Assembly: GCF_025399195.1 (NCBI RefSeq)
Contig: NW_026252087.1
Coordinates: 744,001 to 808,000 of the forward strand
Length of the DNA stretch: 64,000 nt
DNA from: Umbelopsis ramanniana AG
Lineage: Eukaryota; Mucoromycota; Umbelopsidomycetes; Umbelopsidales; Umbelopsidaceae
Direction: 5' to 3'
The number at the start of each line of letters is the position of its first letter. Position 1 is the stretch's first letter. Both the position numbers and the translations under genes were made by a program. Below are positions 1 through 11,226 of this stretch, piece by piece. The notes beneath the pieces were generated by a model. That model saw only the letters and a program-made list of their open reading frames with translations, did not search any database and had not been told where the DNA came from.

Positions 1-150
1 TGCATCCAAGGCATTGTATATGAGCTGTTTTCCAAAAAGCGTGGATTGTGCCCGTGTCATTTTTGATGTATCCGTTGTTTCCATCACTTGCCTACCCATA
101 TAAATTGATTCCATTCGCCACGCCAAAGTGAAAAAGTGATTCTAACAGAG

Positions 151-525
151 AAAAATGTAAAACCACAGGTTTTTATATATGTAAATTTGCAAGCAGTCAT
201 CGGCAACAAAGAGATGAGGGCTTTGAAGGATGAGAAGGGCGAAGCATGAGTAGGATTTAGTTGCCTGTTTATGCAATGCAAAAAGAAGGCTCTATAATTT
301 GGAAGGTTTGAAGGCAGTCGATTGGTGAAAGTGAGCCAGATATGCGCAACTATGGATGTTTGCATCTGAGGTTTAAAAGAACCGTTTGCTGAATGGTTAC
401 TGACAATCTTAATAGTTTTGAAGCAAAGCAGTAAAGATGAGTTGGAGAGCCATTTGGGTGACATACTACACTAAAAATCAGCAAACAAGTCTATCTGTAT
501 ATTCATTATCATTGTTACTGCCCTT
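151..525. repeat. Duplicated 5' block of the small secreted-protein family, copy 1
   Basis: This stretch matches 1311-1690 along most of its length, in the same orientation and about 1160 bp apart. Shared landmarks are GTAAAACCACAGGT, GCAGTCATCGG, GGTGAAAGTGAGCCA, the ...AATCAGCAA... segment and the GCCCTTTTTATT segment. In copy 3 the block lies directly upstream (minus strand) of the intact secreted-protein ORF, so I read it as promoter plus leader. In copy 1 similarity stops near 150 and I see no matching coding sequence in bases 1-150. The copy has therefore lost its gene, or the gene lies outside the window. A 126-codon open frame runs through it on the minus strand, but the matching frame in copy 3 is not conserved as protein. 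Confidence 0.7.
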
Positions 526-564
526 TTTATTGAGATTATTAAAGCCTTTGTCATAATCAGGTTA

Positions 565-836
565 TTATGGTATCTTCACGGACGACAATTGTAGTGATCC
601 CAAATATCTTGTTCCTGGCGCGATGGCAGCTGGCTGACTTCCACAATAAGGGTCAGAATAACCTAAGATGATGCTGGGCGTAGTATTGATAACGGATTCT
701 GCTCCATTTGAAAGAGCCTGGCAAATGCCTGGTGCAATGGTGACTATTCCATGTGAACCATCCGCGGCGGTATATAGTATTGTGTAAGGGGCAGCGGCAG
801 TGGCAGAGAACCGAGGACCGCAAGATAAGACGGAGA
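565..836 (-). pseudogene. Broken paralogue of the small secreted protein (copy 2)
   Basis: On the minus strand a frame of about 88 codons starts at LSCGPRFSATAAAPY and ends at a TAA (565-567). It aligns with the intact neighbour at 953-1261, which has LSCGPRFSSTADAPYS, and keeps the two later cysteines (GIC and PYC) at similar spacing. The Met and first half of the signal peptide are missing. Just upstream the sequence switches into the conserved leader (TCACTCAAATG), and an in-frame stop lies a few codons further up. The roughly 330 bp between leader and coding start in copy 3 has been lost here. The leader ATG at about 841 opens a different frame. An unseen upstream exon could rescue it, but I consider a pseudogene more likely. 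Confidence 0.6.
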
Positions 837-952
837 AACATTTGAGTGAGATACCTGGCTACAAATCAGCAAACAAGCTATGCGTATACTCGTTATTGTT
901 ATCAAAGCCCTTTTATTATAAAAGTTTGTATAAAGCTTTTGTTATAATTATG

Positions 953-1261
953 TTACTTTATCAGCACAGAATATGTATCTGGATCTTCTTCAGTCATTGA
1001 AATTCGTGGGAAGACTATAGAAGGCGCACCTTGGCAATCATGACCTTTAAAAAGGAGGATGGCAATGGGCGCAGTGTTGGTAATGGAAACTATTTCTTCT
1101 GGGAGATTTGTGCATTTATTCGGTTCGACGGAAAGTGTCTGAGGGGCACCATTTTCAACGATATACGTTATTGAGTAAGGAGCATCGGCAGTGGAAGAGA
1201 ATCGCGGACCGCAGGATAAGATGACTGCTCCTATAGCTAAGATGAGCGTGAGTGGTTGCAT
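953..1261 (-). CDS. Small secreted protein, family unknown (102 aa)
   Basis: Single-exon frame from ATG at 1261 to TAA at 953. The first ~20 residues (MQPLTLILAIGAVILSC) form a hydrophobic signal peptide. The mature part is about 80 residues, threonine/proline rich, with two cysteines (NKC and HDC) spaced as in the neighbouring copy, suggesting one disulphide. A longer in-frame start at 1495 exists, but its extra 78 codons cover the duplicated promoter/leader block and do not read as a signal peptide, so I chose 1261. I do not recognise the family. Small cysteine-containing secreted proteins in fungi often act at the cell surface or on hosts, but nothing here shows a specific role. Confidence 0.6.
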   Translation of the reverse strand: MQPLTLILAIGAVILSCGPRFSSTADAPYSITYIVENGAPQTLSVEPNKCTNLPEEIVSITNTAPIAILLFKGHDCQGAPSIVFPRISMTEEDPDTYSVLIK

Positions 1262-1310
1262 ATCAGACAATGAGTTAAGTCGATGTTTTGAAAAGTAATC
1301 CCGATTAGAA

Positions 1311-1690
1311 AGAAACGTAAAACCACAGGTTCTTACATATGCAACTTGGAAAGCAGTCATCGGTAACAGGAGGGGGGGGTAGAAGGATGAGAAGGGCAAA
1401 GGGTGAACAGGATACAGTTGCCTGCTTATGCAATGCAAAGGGGAGGCGCTATGATTTGAAGGGTAGAAGGCGTTCATTAGGTGAAAGTGAGCCATATATG
1501 CACCTTAATGACGATCTGCATCTCCGGTTTAAAAAATGTGTTGCTCAATAGTTACCGATGGGATTGTAAATTTGGAGGCAGAGAGGGTATCGTAAGATAC
1601 GATGGAAAACCATTTAAGCGACATACCTTGCTACAAATCAGCAAGTAGGCTATATGTATACTCTTCATTGTTATCACTGCCCTTTTTATT
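1311..1690. repeat. Duplicated 5' block, copy 3 (upstream of the intact gene)
   Basis: Partner of 151-525. It ends about 50 bp before the ATG of the secreted-protein gene at 953-1261 (minus strand) and contains an 8-9 base G run near 1371. The outer part (1634-1690) also has a partial match at 858-935, placed between copies 2 and 3, so the repeated unit seems to have been leader plus coding region plus short 3' flank. From 1691 to 2022 I see only a short AT-rich spacer and the 3' end of the next gene. Confidence 0.7.
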
Positions 1691-2022
1691 GAGCTCTCTT
1701 GCTTAAGTTCGGTGGGTGTTGGTTTCAACGCCTAACATATTTTGCCCGGTGACACTTTCGAATTCTTTTTGTAACTTCAACAGATTGGAATGGGGATATC
1801 TTTATTGGCGGTTTGAAGAGAAAAAAAACGGAAACAGCCATGACGCGCCAACGAGTCGGCGAAGACCAAGGGTTGTTCCTCTAATATAGTGTCTCGAGAG
1901 CTTGAATATACTGTATATAGCGGTTGAGGTGAGCTTTGTAAATACTCTTTGGGGGCAGGGCAAAGACGAAAAGGAAAAAAGACAGGGAAAAAAAATACAT
2001 GACATGTACAAGAATAAAAGAA

Positions 2023-3206
2023 TTAATGGTGATCGCTTTCGGCTTCAACATCCGTTTCGCTCTTGCTAGTGGTGGTCTCATCTTCAGAATGCTCACGACT
2101 GTTGGGTGCACTTGCTCCCCTCAATAAATGGCGACGTCTGTTCAAGAAGAATTTGTCCTGTGGATGTAGGGTCAGTAAGACAGTGCGTGGTGGGAAACCA
2201 TCCTCTATATACTTACAACCATGCCGTCTGTTCCAAAGAGCCCAGCAAAGCCTCGAACGAATTCATTTCTGCGACCTTCCCAAATGACCACAGTGTCCTT
2301 GACGGTTTCTCGGATCTGCTGCAGAGACTTTTTGGTCTTGATTTCTTGTTCCTATAAAAAGGTGTCCGTCAATATCAAAAGTATCCGCTTGCCACCCAAA
2401 TTCTTTTTATAAAAAACCCATCCTACCTTGAAAAAGGAAATGTTGAGGTCCTTGGCACTCACTCCTCTTTCCAGGTTCCTTCGCAAATAGGCATCGTAGT
2501 CTCGGACAATTCGCGTGATCAGATCGGAGGTAGAGATCCCTTCTGTTCGCTTGGTAGGAAGGAATCTCCCTTGCTCTTTGACAAATGCATAGACATCGCC
2601 GGATTCCTTGGACTGGTAAGGCTCGGCATCATGGGCGACGTAATCTATCCGATGTTCATCCAGGAATTCCTGCGTCACCGTCCAAGGGGCGTTGGTCACG
2701 ACTTCATCCACCCACTTACAGTGGCGAACGGCTTCGTATCGCTCGAGATCGGTCATGACGGTTTTTCCCTTTCGCTTATGTGTTTCAGCATCGCTGCAGA
2801 CTACAAGGTCATAAGTCAACACACTGATTACCCGCATACATGCCGGATGAACCCTTGACTTACCGCCAACCAGTAAATAGACGTCTGGAAACGCTTTCTT
2901 GGCTTGCTCTAGCGCTTTTGCGTGCCCAAAATGGAAGAGATCATAGATACCATCGCAGTAAATGCGCACCGGTCGATCTTTTGGAGGCTATGGTCGAGAA
3001 AAACTGAGTGGGTAGGTAGGTATACATATGGGCACCGAACGATCACCTACGGGATTTATTTTGAAGTCGTAAGCGGCCTGAGGAGCAGGTAACGCTTGGT
3101 CTAAATCTTCATCGGTTTTGGAGCGTTTTGATACACGAGGTGGCAAGGTGTCTGGTGTCAGCTCGGTGTTATCTTCATCTACTATAGTGGTTAGGGAACA
3201 TGGCAT
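2023..3206 (-). CDS. PCT1: Choline-phosphate cytidylyltransferase
   Basis: Transfers CMP from CTP to phosphocholine, the rate-setting step of the Kennedy pathway to phosphatidylcholine. Five exons (3206-3051, 2987-2864, 2800-2427, 2351-2217, 2157-2023) give 307 aa. The catalytic domain starts with [20 protein letters not shown], containing the nucleotide-binding HxGH motif (HFGH), followed by [12 protein letters not shown] across intron 2 and the second signature [11 protein letters not shown]. After it comes a helix rich in charged and hydrophobic residues ([11 protein letters not shown] onward), where the membrane-sensing region sits in this family, then a short acidic serine-rich tail. The length is shorter than yeast Pct1 because the N- and C-terminal extensions are brief. 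The neighbours are unrelated. Confidence 0.95.
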
Positions 3207-4077
3207 GGTTTGGAGACGCTTAGATGATCATGCCAACCTGATGCATCACGAGAGAACGCTTGCTGGTCCATTGCTCTCGTACTTCTTTTTCTTCTGATGG
3301 ACATGGATGAGGTAAGGCACCGATTCGGTAACAACAAAAGCTATGACAAAAAAAATATATCCCTGGCGTTTTCAGTACAAGCTTGTGCGGTTCGGCCAAA
3401 GCGGAGTTGGTGCTCCCCCCCAACCCCACTCAATTTTTTTGGGCCATCGTATAATGTCATCCATCATTGGGCTGTCGTGACGTTATGAGATCAAAATATC
3501 ATGGTGAAAACTTTCAATTCCTTCCACATCGTCTAAATCCTTCAAGGAAATCATACCTCTTGTGGCAGGCTCAATTAAAAATAACGAGATGTACGTGCCT
3601 TCTGCCTGACCACCAATAGGTTTTGGGGAATAACTGCAGACCCCTAACATTGATCAACATGCTCGACGTGGACTGAACGACTGGTGTTCTTCATTTTCCT
3701 GAAAATGGGATTTTGAATATTTTTTTTCTTAGGCTGACAGTTTCTTTCACAAAATTGATGAGGTCTGTTTGATGTTAACTCCGTGCTTTTTTAGAGGCTA
3801 TGCTCAGGCGGCCGTCCAAGCCAATGCTGGTCTGATTTGGCGTTAGTAAAAATAGACGCGTCTAAATTTAAGGCAATGATATAATGTGTGGTTTGAACAA
3901 GAGAAAGAATTTGGCAATGTCGTCATGCATTGCGCACGTTCTATCACGAAGGTGGGCTTGTAACATTTTGCCTTTTATGAATATTTGAAAGAAGGAATTA
4001 CTGGTGGTGAACACAAACATTTACTACAAAAAAAACGACATGACAAAGATGGGGGAGGGAAAGGGTTTTTTTTTCAT
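3207..4077. other. Intergenic: promoter of the cytidylyltransferase gene and 3' flank of the bHLH gene
   Basis: About 870 bp between two minus-strand genes. The part next to 3206 is the likely promoter and 5' UTR of the cytidylyltransferase gene, with a short C-rich run near 3416-3424. The part next to 4078 holds the 3' UTR of the bHLH gene. The small open frames here have no family features and I do not call them genes. Confidence 0.5.
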
Positions 4078-5358
4078 TTATCTGTCACAGAGTAAGCTGT
4101 TGACTTTCATGTCCTTGTGCTTTGTTTCTGAGGGATTATGCTCGTCACTGACACAAGCTTGTGAAAGCATCAAGAGACCCTGCTGGGCGGTCTCGTTCTC
4201 GTCCAGTTCATCGGATCTTTTCCGTTTTGCCGTCGTGCTGGAAGTATCGTGATGGAACATGACAGGAGCCGATGGTTGCACCATGGAATTTTCTTGGCTT
4301 GTCGCTGGCGACAATCGCTTGAGGTGTTGTAAAAGAGCCAACATCCGATGATCGTTTCTAGCAGCTGACTCCAAGACATTTTGTCCTTGACTTTCCATAT
4401 TTCCCAAAACAGCATGCAAATAGTTGATATATTCAATGCCACTTTGCAGGATGTTGAGTTTATGCAAATGATCTTGGTCAGCACAGGATGGTATGAGTTG
4501 TCGAAGTTGCTGGATTTTGGTATTGATTTTTTCACGTCGCCTTCGTTCAATGGCACTATGAGACACTTTTCGAAGTTGCTCCCGTTGGTCGGCTGTGGTT
4601 TCCTGTCTTCCATTGGGAACCGATGGATGAAGAGGTGGCGACATTTGGGACACAACGGGGAACGATGACATGGAGCCATTGGGCATCATGTAGGTAGGAT
4701 ATGAGTAGGGTTGTCCGGGTAAATAGGCAAAGGTCGGCATATTAGACGGATCACCAGAAACCATTTGTGGTTGACCTGATACCTTGGCAGCAGCGTCTTC
4801 CGAATCTCCTTTTTCAGTATTGGATCCTTGTTGGCCGTCTTCATCCGTTGTTTTTCCTTTGCTATCTTTGCTATGTTGTGATGTACTAGGGTTCATGGGG
4901 ATAGGTGGATAATATGGGCTTTGTTGAGGATGATAGTAGATAGCATGAGGAGGACCGGCAATAATAACATGCGGATGAACAGGCATCTGTGGATTATATG
5001 AGGTGGGTGGTTGGGAGGTCGATGTAACCGACATATCGGCTATGTGATACTGCTGTTGTTGATGTTTGGGAGAATCGACTGAGCCTGCTCTGGGAGGCGA
5101 AGAAGGAGGAGTCTGAGAGTGCTTATCGGAAGTCATGCCAGGTGGCAATGCAATCACGGGTATATGTTCTCGAACATGATTGCCGGTCATATCGGGTGAT
5201 GGAGTAAGAGGATATATAGTAGCAACAGACTTGGAGGTATTCTTTGTGCTATGCTTGCGTTTCTTGTGAGGAGCTGCTGATAATGAATTGTTGGACTCTA
5301 CGGTGATATGGTTGGTGGTGTCCAAGCTATTTTCATCAGATTGTGAGCTTGCAGACAT
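4078..5358 (-). CDS. bHLH transcription factor (426 aa)
   Basis: Intronless frame starting MSASSQSDEN at 5358. Most of the protein is low-complexity and rich in Ser, Pro, Gln and His. A basic helix-loop-helix domain lies at about residues 265-320: the basic part reads HSAIERRRREKINTKI, then QLRQLIPSC, a short loop, and LHKLNILQSGIEYINYL. The His-Glu-Arg pattern of the basic helix is that of class B factors, which bind CACGTG-type E-boxes as dimers. Basic nuclear-signal-like stretches occur near residue 35 (KKRKHS) and near the C-terminus (KRKRSD). Yeast relatives regulate phosphate, glycolysis or lipid genes, but the sequence does not decide which role this one has. An upstream exon cannot be excluded. 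Confidence 0.85.
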   Translation of the reverse strand: MSASSQSDENSLDTTNHITVESNNSLSAAPHKKRKHSTKNTSKSVATIYPLTPSPDMTGNHVREHIPVIALPPGMTSDKHSQTPPSSPPRAGSVDSPKHQQQQYHIADMSVTSTSQPPTSYNPQMPVHPHVIIAGPPHAIYYHPQQSPYYPPIPMNPSTSQHSKDSKGKTTDEDGQQGSNTEKGDSEDAAAKVSGQPQMVSGDPSNMPTFAYLPGQPYSYPTYMMPNGSMSSFPVVSQMSPPLHPSVPNGRQETTADQREQLRKVSHSAIERRRREKINTKIQQLRQLIPSCADQDHLHKLNILQSGIEYINYLHAVLGNMESQGQNVLESAARNDHRMLALLQHLKRLSPATSQENSMVQPSAPVMFHHDTSSTTAKRKRSDELDENETAQQGLLMLSQACVSDEHNPSETKHKDMKVNSLLCDR

Positions 5359-6499
5359 TTAGAGTAGGAAGCCTCTGAAAGATAAAAGACAGGGAAGAAA
5401 AAAATGACTAGAGGGAAGAGTAACGGAGAAACATGGGACCAAGCTATGGTGTGTATTTGGCTTTGGAGATGCGAATCAACCACTCCTTCCACCGACTACT
5501 CCACCGGGTATCACGTTTTCATGTCCACCAATAATTTTGCGTACCAGTCTACTCGTGTCCTTTCGACCCCTCGTGCTATCTCATGAGTAACAAACCCAAA
5601 GGTACACAGTGGGGGAACACAATGACCTAACTGGCTCTTCTGAGGATCATGTTTGATATAAACTAAAAAAAATAATCTGTTCTATTCATAATATGATTTA
5701 ATAAATCTTATGGGGCGGGGGGAGGAAGTGTTTCTTGGCGTATGCAAAAATAAATTTGGTGGAAACTTTTGGTTCACTGGACGGCATTATTTCCCTTGCC
5801 AATTGGGTATTTCTGCTCATCCCAGTTTTCATATCTGAAATATAATAAAACGGCTGACCTCCATTATTAAAAGAATCTAAAACGGCATGTGAGGTCTTTG
5901 CTTCATTTCTATTTGCTAAGCTCCCACTAGGTTACGAAAAAGGCGGTGGGTTGGGATAAGATCGGATGCGGTGCCTTCGACTTTATGGCAAAAACTCGAT
6001 AAGATTAAAATGCTCGCAGACCAACGTGCAGATTACTGTGAATTTACGGATACATCTTTAACGTTATTTCTTCTGTGCCGGTTAAAGTTTATGCCTTGAA
6101 CAATGGTCCGTCCACGTTTTTGCTGAATAGTGGTCACAAGGGAATGCTATCTGAAATTTCCATACTCCGTGTCCACCCGCTGGATGCAACACTGCCTGGT
6201 TTTTGACACTGTTCACTCCCGAGCAAAACTAATTATTTATGTTATGCTATGTTGAAAAAAAAAAAGGGTAGTGTAAGAAGGCCAAAAAAGAGGCCAATAA
6301 TGTATGATGTGATCATTATGGAATACTAGGCTACAGGTAATACACAGGGCACAGTTGTGCTGTTAGGCAAAAATAGAGGGAAGAGGCTGGTGATTTAAGC
6401 TTTCCCCACCATCGCACTGATCCTTTCGAATGTGAGAGCAAGTGGGTGGTCTGGTTGTTTTTTTTTTTTTTCTTTTCAAATACATTTCTTCGTGGTTCT
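5359..6499. other. Intergenic: bHLH promoter and SWIRM gene 3' flank
   Basis: About 1.1 kb, AT-rich, with A and T runs near 6255 and 6460. The side adjoining 5358 should carry the promoter of the bHLH gene. I see no conserved coding frame, repeat or RNA gene here. Confidence 0.45.
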
Positions 6500-7611
6500 T
6501 CAATTGGGCCATGTTTGGCCAAGCCAGCCTAGCTCACCAAAGATAGACCACAGGCTACTTGTTTTGTTGACATCAACTCGGCATAATTTCTGAGCATCCG
6601 ACTTTCGAAACGGAGTACCATGTCTCTCATATTCACTTGCAGCTCGAATCAACGTGCGTTTGCATCGGATATACTGTACAGGCGTCAATCGTAAGGTCGA
6701 CGCAATGGTGGCCTCCGTAGCGTGGAGTTTGTTATACATTGGAAGGTGGCTGATCTTGAGTGGTGCCCCTGGAAACCCAAAGGAGACCGCACAAAGGTAA
6801 ACAAGGGGGGTATGTTAGTATCACATCTGTCAGTAGTGTCTAGCACAAATTGCAATTTTTCTTCTCCACATTCGGGCCGGGAGTCAAATGATAAAAAAAG
6901 CGAACTTGTACCTTTCCAAACGATCTTTATATGCTTGTGATCCAGAGCATCTAGGTTGGGTATCCATTCATGGGAAAATACAGTGGATTCATCGTTCTCT
7001 ATGTCCATGGCGTCATACGAAGCAGCATTGGCTAGCTGAGACTTTTCCTTGCGAGTCAATGGCTGGGCAGTGTCGGCTGAGTCATTCGTCACGGTTGTCG
7101 TCAATTTCGGCTGCGGAGGTGATGGTATGACGGAGCGAACAAGCTGATGGGGCTCTCGCAGTAAGCTTTCGTAAATGTCCAAAGCAAAAATGTTCAATGA
7201 ATTGTTATCAATGGCCGGGGATCGATAAGCTTTTGTGGATTTGCGAACGCACCGTTTAGGTGGTGGGGCCATTTGAGTAGAGGTAAAAGAAGGCTGCATG
7301 GGATGATAACGACGATAAGACTGAATAAATGACTTGTTGCGTTTTGTCCTGTCAGACTGTAACTTTTTAATAACAACAGGTGCTACTGGATGATCATGTT
7401 GTTGATCATGCGCCATCCTATTTGTTCTATTAGAGTCATGCTTGGTTGAACAATTTTGATATGACATCCATGACGTTGTATTGGCCTGCTTCCATGGACA
7501 GCTCTTATCCATGCGATCAGTGGGCGTCAATGGGGGTGACAACAGTAACATATCATTGGTTTCGCTTATCGAAGGCGGAGACATTGGGAAGCGGTGTACG
7601 AGAGTTGACAT
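6500..7611 (-). CDS. SWIRM-domain protein, Fun19/Laf type (322 aa)
   Basis: Two exons (7611-6912, 6768-6500) joined at a phase-1 intron give MSTLVHRF... to ...LGQTWPN. The last ~90 residues are a SWIRM domain: ATEATIASTLRLTPVQYIRC, then PFRKSDAQKLCRVDVNKTS and LWSIFGELGWL. This arrangement, a long disordered N-terminus with a C-terminal SWIRM, is that of yeast Fun19 and fission-yeast Laf1/Laf2, the latter linked to a Clr6 histone deacetylase complex. SWIRM domains bind DNA or histone tails, so a chromatin role is likely. The N-terminal part is Ser/Thr/Pro rich and carries an early SPPLTP motif. I started at 7611 because the in-frame extension to 7740 begins in hydrophobic sequence unlike the family. 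Confidence 0.85.
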
Positions 7612-8206
7612 TGTGTAGGTAGGTTCTTTAAAATGAGATGACGACCGATGGATTGAGGTCACCAAAACGATTTGGCAAGATGAAAAACAGAAGCGAGTTG
7701 GAAAAAAGGGAAGAGAGAGAAAAGAATGAAAACAAGGCACGCTGGATTATTTTAAATGGAGGCAAGGTGACAGTGGCTGACTTTGGATGTGCCATTTTGC
7801 CTTCTTGTGCGTTTCGAAACACGGGATACCTCAATTTGGGCAACGAATGGAGTCATCGCGCAATCCTTCAACGTGGCGCAAACGAAGCCAGCGTCTCCTT
7901 TGCAAAATCATCAGAACTTGGAATTTCATTGTAAAATACCACAAGAACGTAGCTGCGTCGCCATGGCAGGCTTCGAAAGCCCTTTGACGGAAGTCTGGTC
8001 CTTCTTGGCATTTATAGCCATAAAAAGGTAGCTCCGTTAGGTTGTCATATTCCCAAAAATAATTGGTAGCGAGCCAACTGAATCTGTTTTAAATGTATTT
8101 GATTTGTACAGTTGCAAGTGGGAAATATCAGACAAAAAAAAAATAACAAAACGTACAAATTAAATCGAGAGTCATTTCTAAGAAGAAAGTCCAAGGTATT
8201 CAGCGT
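7612..8206. other. Intergenic: SWIRM gene promoter and CreC-like 3' flank
   Basis: About 600 bp between two minus-strand genes. Several short open frames overlap in both strands without family features. The 80 bp next to 8206 are A-rich and should hold the 3' end of the CreC-like transcript. Confidence 0.45.
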
Positions 8207-11062
8207 CTAAACTGGCCTTGTCCATGTACGTACTCTACCTCTTCGATCTGTGGTTACAATGGCGTCCTCTCTATAAATAATATCTACACATGGGTCTGAA
8301 TGGACCGATCGAACTGCGATTGGTTGTAAGAAAGACACTTGGTTCTTGTTTGGCGCAGGGTGAATGACAGGTAACCGAATATGGTGCGCAGAATCCGTTG
8401 TTGGTGTCCCTTTATTTGATTCCGGACTTGCAAACAAAGGGTGTTTGACACTTGGTTTTCGTCGAATCTTGCTGAAGGAAGAAAAACTTGAGGTAGTGTC
8501 TTGTTCGTCCAATGCAGCCTCTGGTCTCAAGCCAAGCGGATTCGTGCCATTGGCAATCATGGATCTCACACCAGCGTCCAAATTAAGGTATGGCTTGGAT
8601 GACCTCCAACTTGTATTATCGTTTGCATTGGTCAGGGATAATGAGGTACGGTGATGTTTCTAGAGGAGGCATCGTGATGAGAGTAAAGCCTATAGACATT
8701 TACGTGTTTGATACCACTTACAAATCTAGGCCGGTGCAGTGCGCTCACTGAAAAATCCCATAATATTAAGTTACAATCCTCGCCCACACTTCCAATTCTG
8801 TACACTTTTTCATCGCACTTCCAAGGATCGAATGCTACGCCCGTGACCTGTGACAAGCCAAAAAAAAAAAAACAGGCCATCCACATTTTTAGTAAAGCTT
8901 TTGGAATTGCCTGACGTGTGTTGACAAAACAACTTACCCATGAGTTATGGCCTTGGCAGCGGGCAACGATGCGTTGTTCCCGAAAAGCCCAGATGGTCAC
9001 CAGGTCATCTTGCCCTCCAGTCTACCAAAAGCCAACGATGAATAGACTGCGAAAGTACGTTTTTTCTTTTGAAACAGGGAGGCTTACCACAATATATCGT
9101 CCATCAGGACTCCACGCCACACAAGTCAATTTGCCATAATACGCCCCGAAGGTGTCCAGAAGTCTGTGCCCAACCCCAGAAAATGGATGAATGAAAATGC
9201 AAAACTTGCCAAGAAAGATAAGGTTTGTACTACCTACCTTTCGGTCGTATAGTCAATAATACGCAACAAGCCGTCACTACCCACCACGGCGACATGCAAG
9301 CAGTCTGGCGAAAACGCAAAGGCTAAAATAAAAAGAGGGGTCAATAAAAAAATAATTTGGATTATTCGGGAGACCTTTCTGCTGCTAAGCTTACCATTAA
9401 TGCTCTTCTGGCTGACCTTCCAATGCGATACCGGGTTATGCTTGAAACCTTTATGAGGTTTAGTAACATGGAAACTGATTGGAAAAAAAGGTCAGCTTTC
9501 TTTCCGCCCTTCGAGAAATGAAACATATCTGCTTACAGTTGATTAGCCCATCCATCGTTTTGCGCAGGCGTAAACGCTTGGTCATCTCGCTCTTTATCCA
9601 TAACCAGTATTGAACCATCATTGTATGCTACCATAAACATGCTCTCGGACCCTGGAATCCATTTGATCATGGTCACGGCTGACGAATTCAGCAAACCCTA
9701 ATAGTTGAGCAGGTAAGTGAATGAAATAGACTACCAAATAACAATCATACTTCAACCTACGCCTTTGTTGAGCCGAAAGTACTTATTTCCTAATGGGTCA
9801 AACCAAATACAATCGCCCGATGAAAAGCCAATAATGACATCCAAGTGATCATATCCTCTTGTCAGAAGGTTTACGTCATGGGAGGTTGGATAAGCTTTTG
9901 AAAATATAATGCGAGACAAAGGTTCCTACAATGCAGACAGACAGGCATGAGACAGCTGGCAAAATCACAACATTGGGCAAAAAAAACCAACAAACCTTGG
10001 GTTTAGATGCAGCATCCATCCATATAAAGCTTGCTCCAACGTTGTAAAATAAATAAGAATCGTCACTTGTCCTGGCTGCTAACACCTTGGCTAGATGCTC
10101 ATTGGTAACGATCTTGTTCACAAAACTTGATTTTGTTTTGGTAATACTATTCTTGGGTTTACGTGGGTTATGTTTACTAACCCTTCCAAATAGCGAAGAG
10201 AAAGAGTTTCCACTAGTGCCGAGCGGGGATGCAGTAACATCCATATCAAAGGCTTTCGGCGACATAAACTCCGTTCCGGAATGTGCATTGGTATAGGAGG
10301 AGGACATGGGCCCTGCGGAGACCACAGGAGACGATGGTTGATTATTATGATACAAGGAAGCGGTGTTGATGGAAAGGGACCGCGGTGCCCCACTGGGTGG
10401 TACATAAACTGTACTGGCGGTACTGGCACTGCTGGACAGTGGCGAACTTGCATAGCCAAGACTCTGGGCACTGCCATGGGCACTTTTGATTGGAATTGTT
10501 AATGAAGCTTTACTCTCCTCGACATTGGATACGGCCGGTGAAAATGTAACAGCTGGCGATAACGTCGATGCACTCTCGACGATGACTTCCTCATCCTCCG
10601 AATCCGCTGTGAGAGTGGTTGCGTTATCTCCTTTGTCTGAACCTGTCATCGACGTGAGATTATCGGACACAGAGGATGTGGCAGAGTTTGTCAAGGTTAA
10701 ATTAGCAATAGCCCCTAGTGACGAAGAATTCGTTTCCTTGTACTTGATCGACACCAAGGCAGCATGCGTGCCCGTTGGATAATGTGGCAGTATGGTTTCA
10801 CTGTAGACTTCATTGCGCAGTTTCCAGACGCCTTCAGGACTATTGAACTCATTTCCTTTGAATTCAGGATCGGACGGAGGAAATGGTGGTAGACGTGGTG
10901 TTAGACTGGGTGAAAGAGAGGGTCGTGGAGGTGGTGTGTATGGAGTAGACACCGTAAATGCCTATACATGGTGGAAATTTAGAGGATTGGCTATAATGAT
11001 GCCAATGGCGGCAATCTCGTATTAAAAAAGTGAATTCTTACCGCCTGAAAATATGAGTCCAT
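8207..11062 (-). CDS. creC: CreC/WDR20-type WD40 protein
   Basis: Multi-exon WD40 protein of the CreC/WDR20 family. CreC stabilises the deubiquitinase CreB in Aspergillus carbon catabolite repression, and WDR20 activates USP12/USP46 in animals. A 21-bp first exon (11062-11042, MDSYFQA) joins 10961-9996, 9925-9761 and further exons. Family landmarks appear in order: [131 protein letters not shown] and [15 protein letters not shown]. The final exon carries a long insert before [13 protein letters not shown]. The N-terminal ~250 residues are Ser/Thr/Pro rich. I am sure of the family but less sure of each splice site after exon 4. Confidence 0.9.
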
Positions 11063-11226
11063 TATAATATAATAGAGAAATGGAGATTTCTCTTTCTGCT
11101 ATGGAGTGTGAGAAGTGTGTGGGGCTGGTAAAGGGGAAGGGAGTCCGCTTGGGCTTAAGGTGACTTGCAAAATTTCTGAATGGGTCATTTTTTCCAATGC
11201 TGCCCACCAGCCATACTAAACCCACT

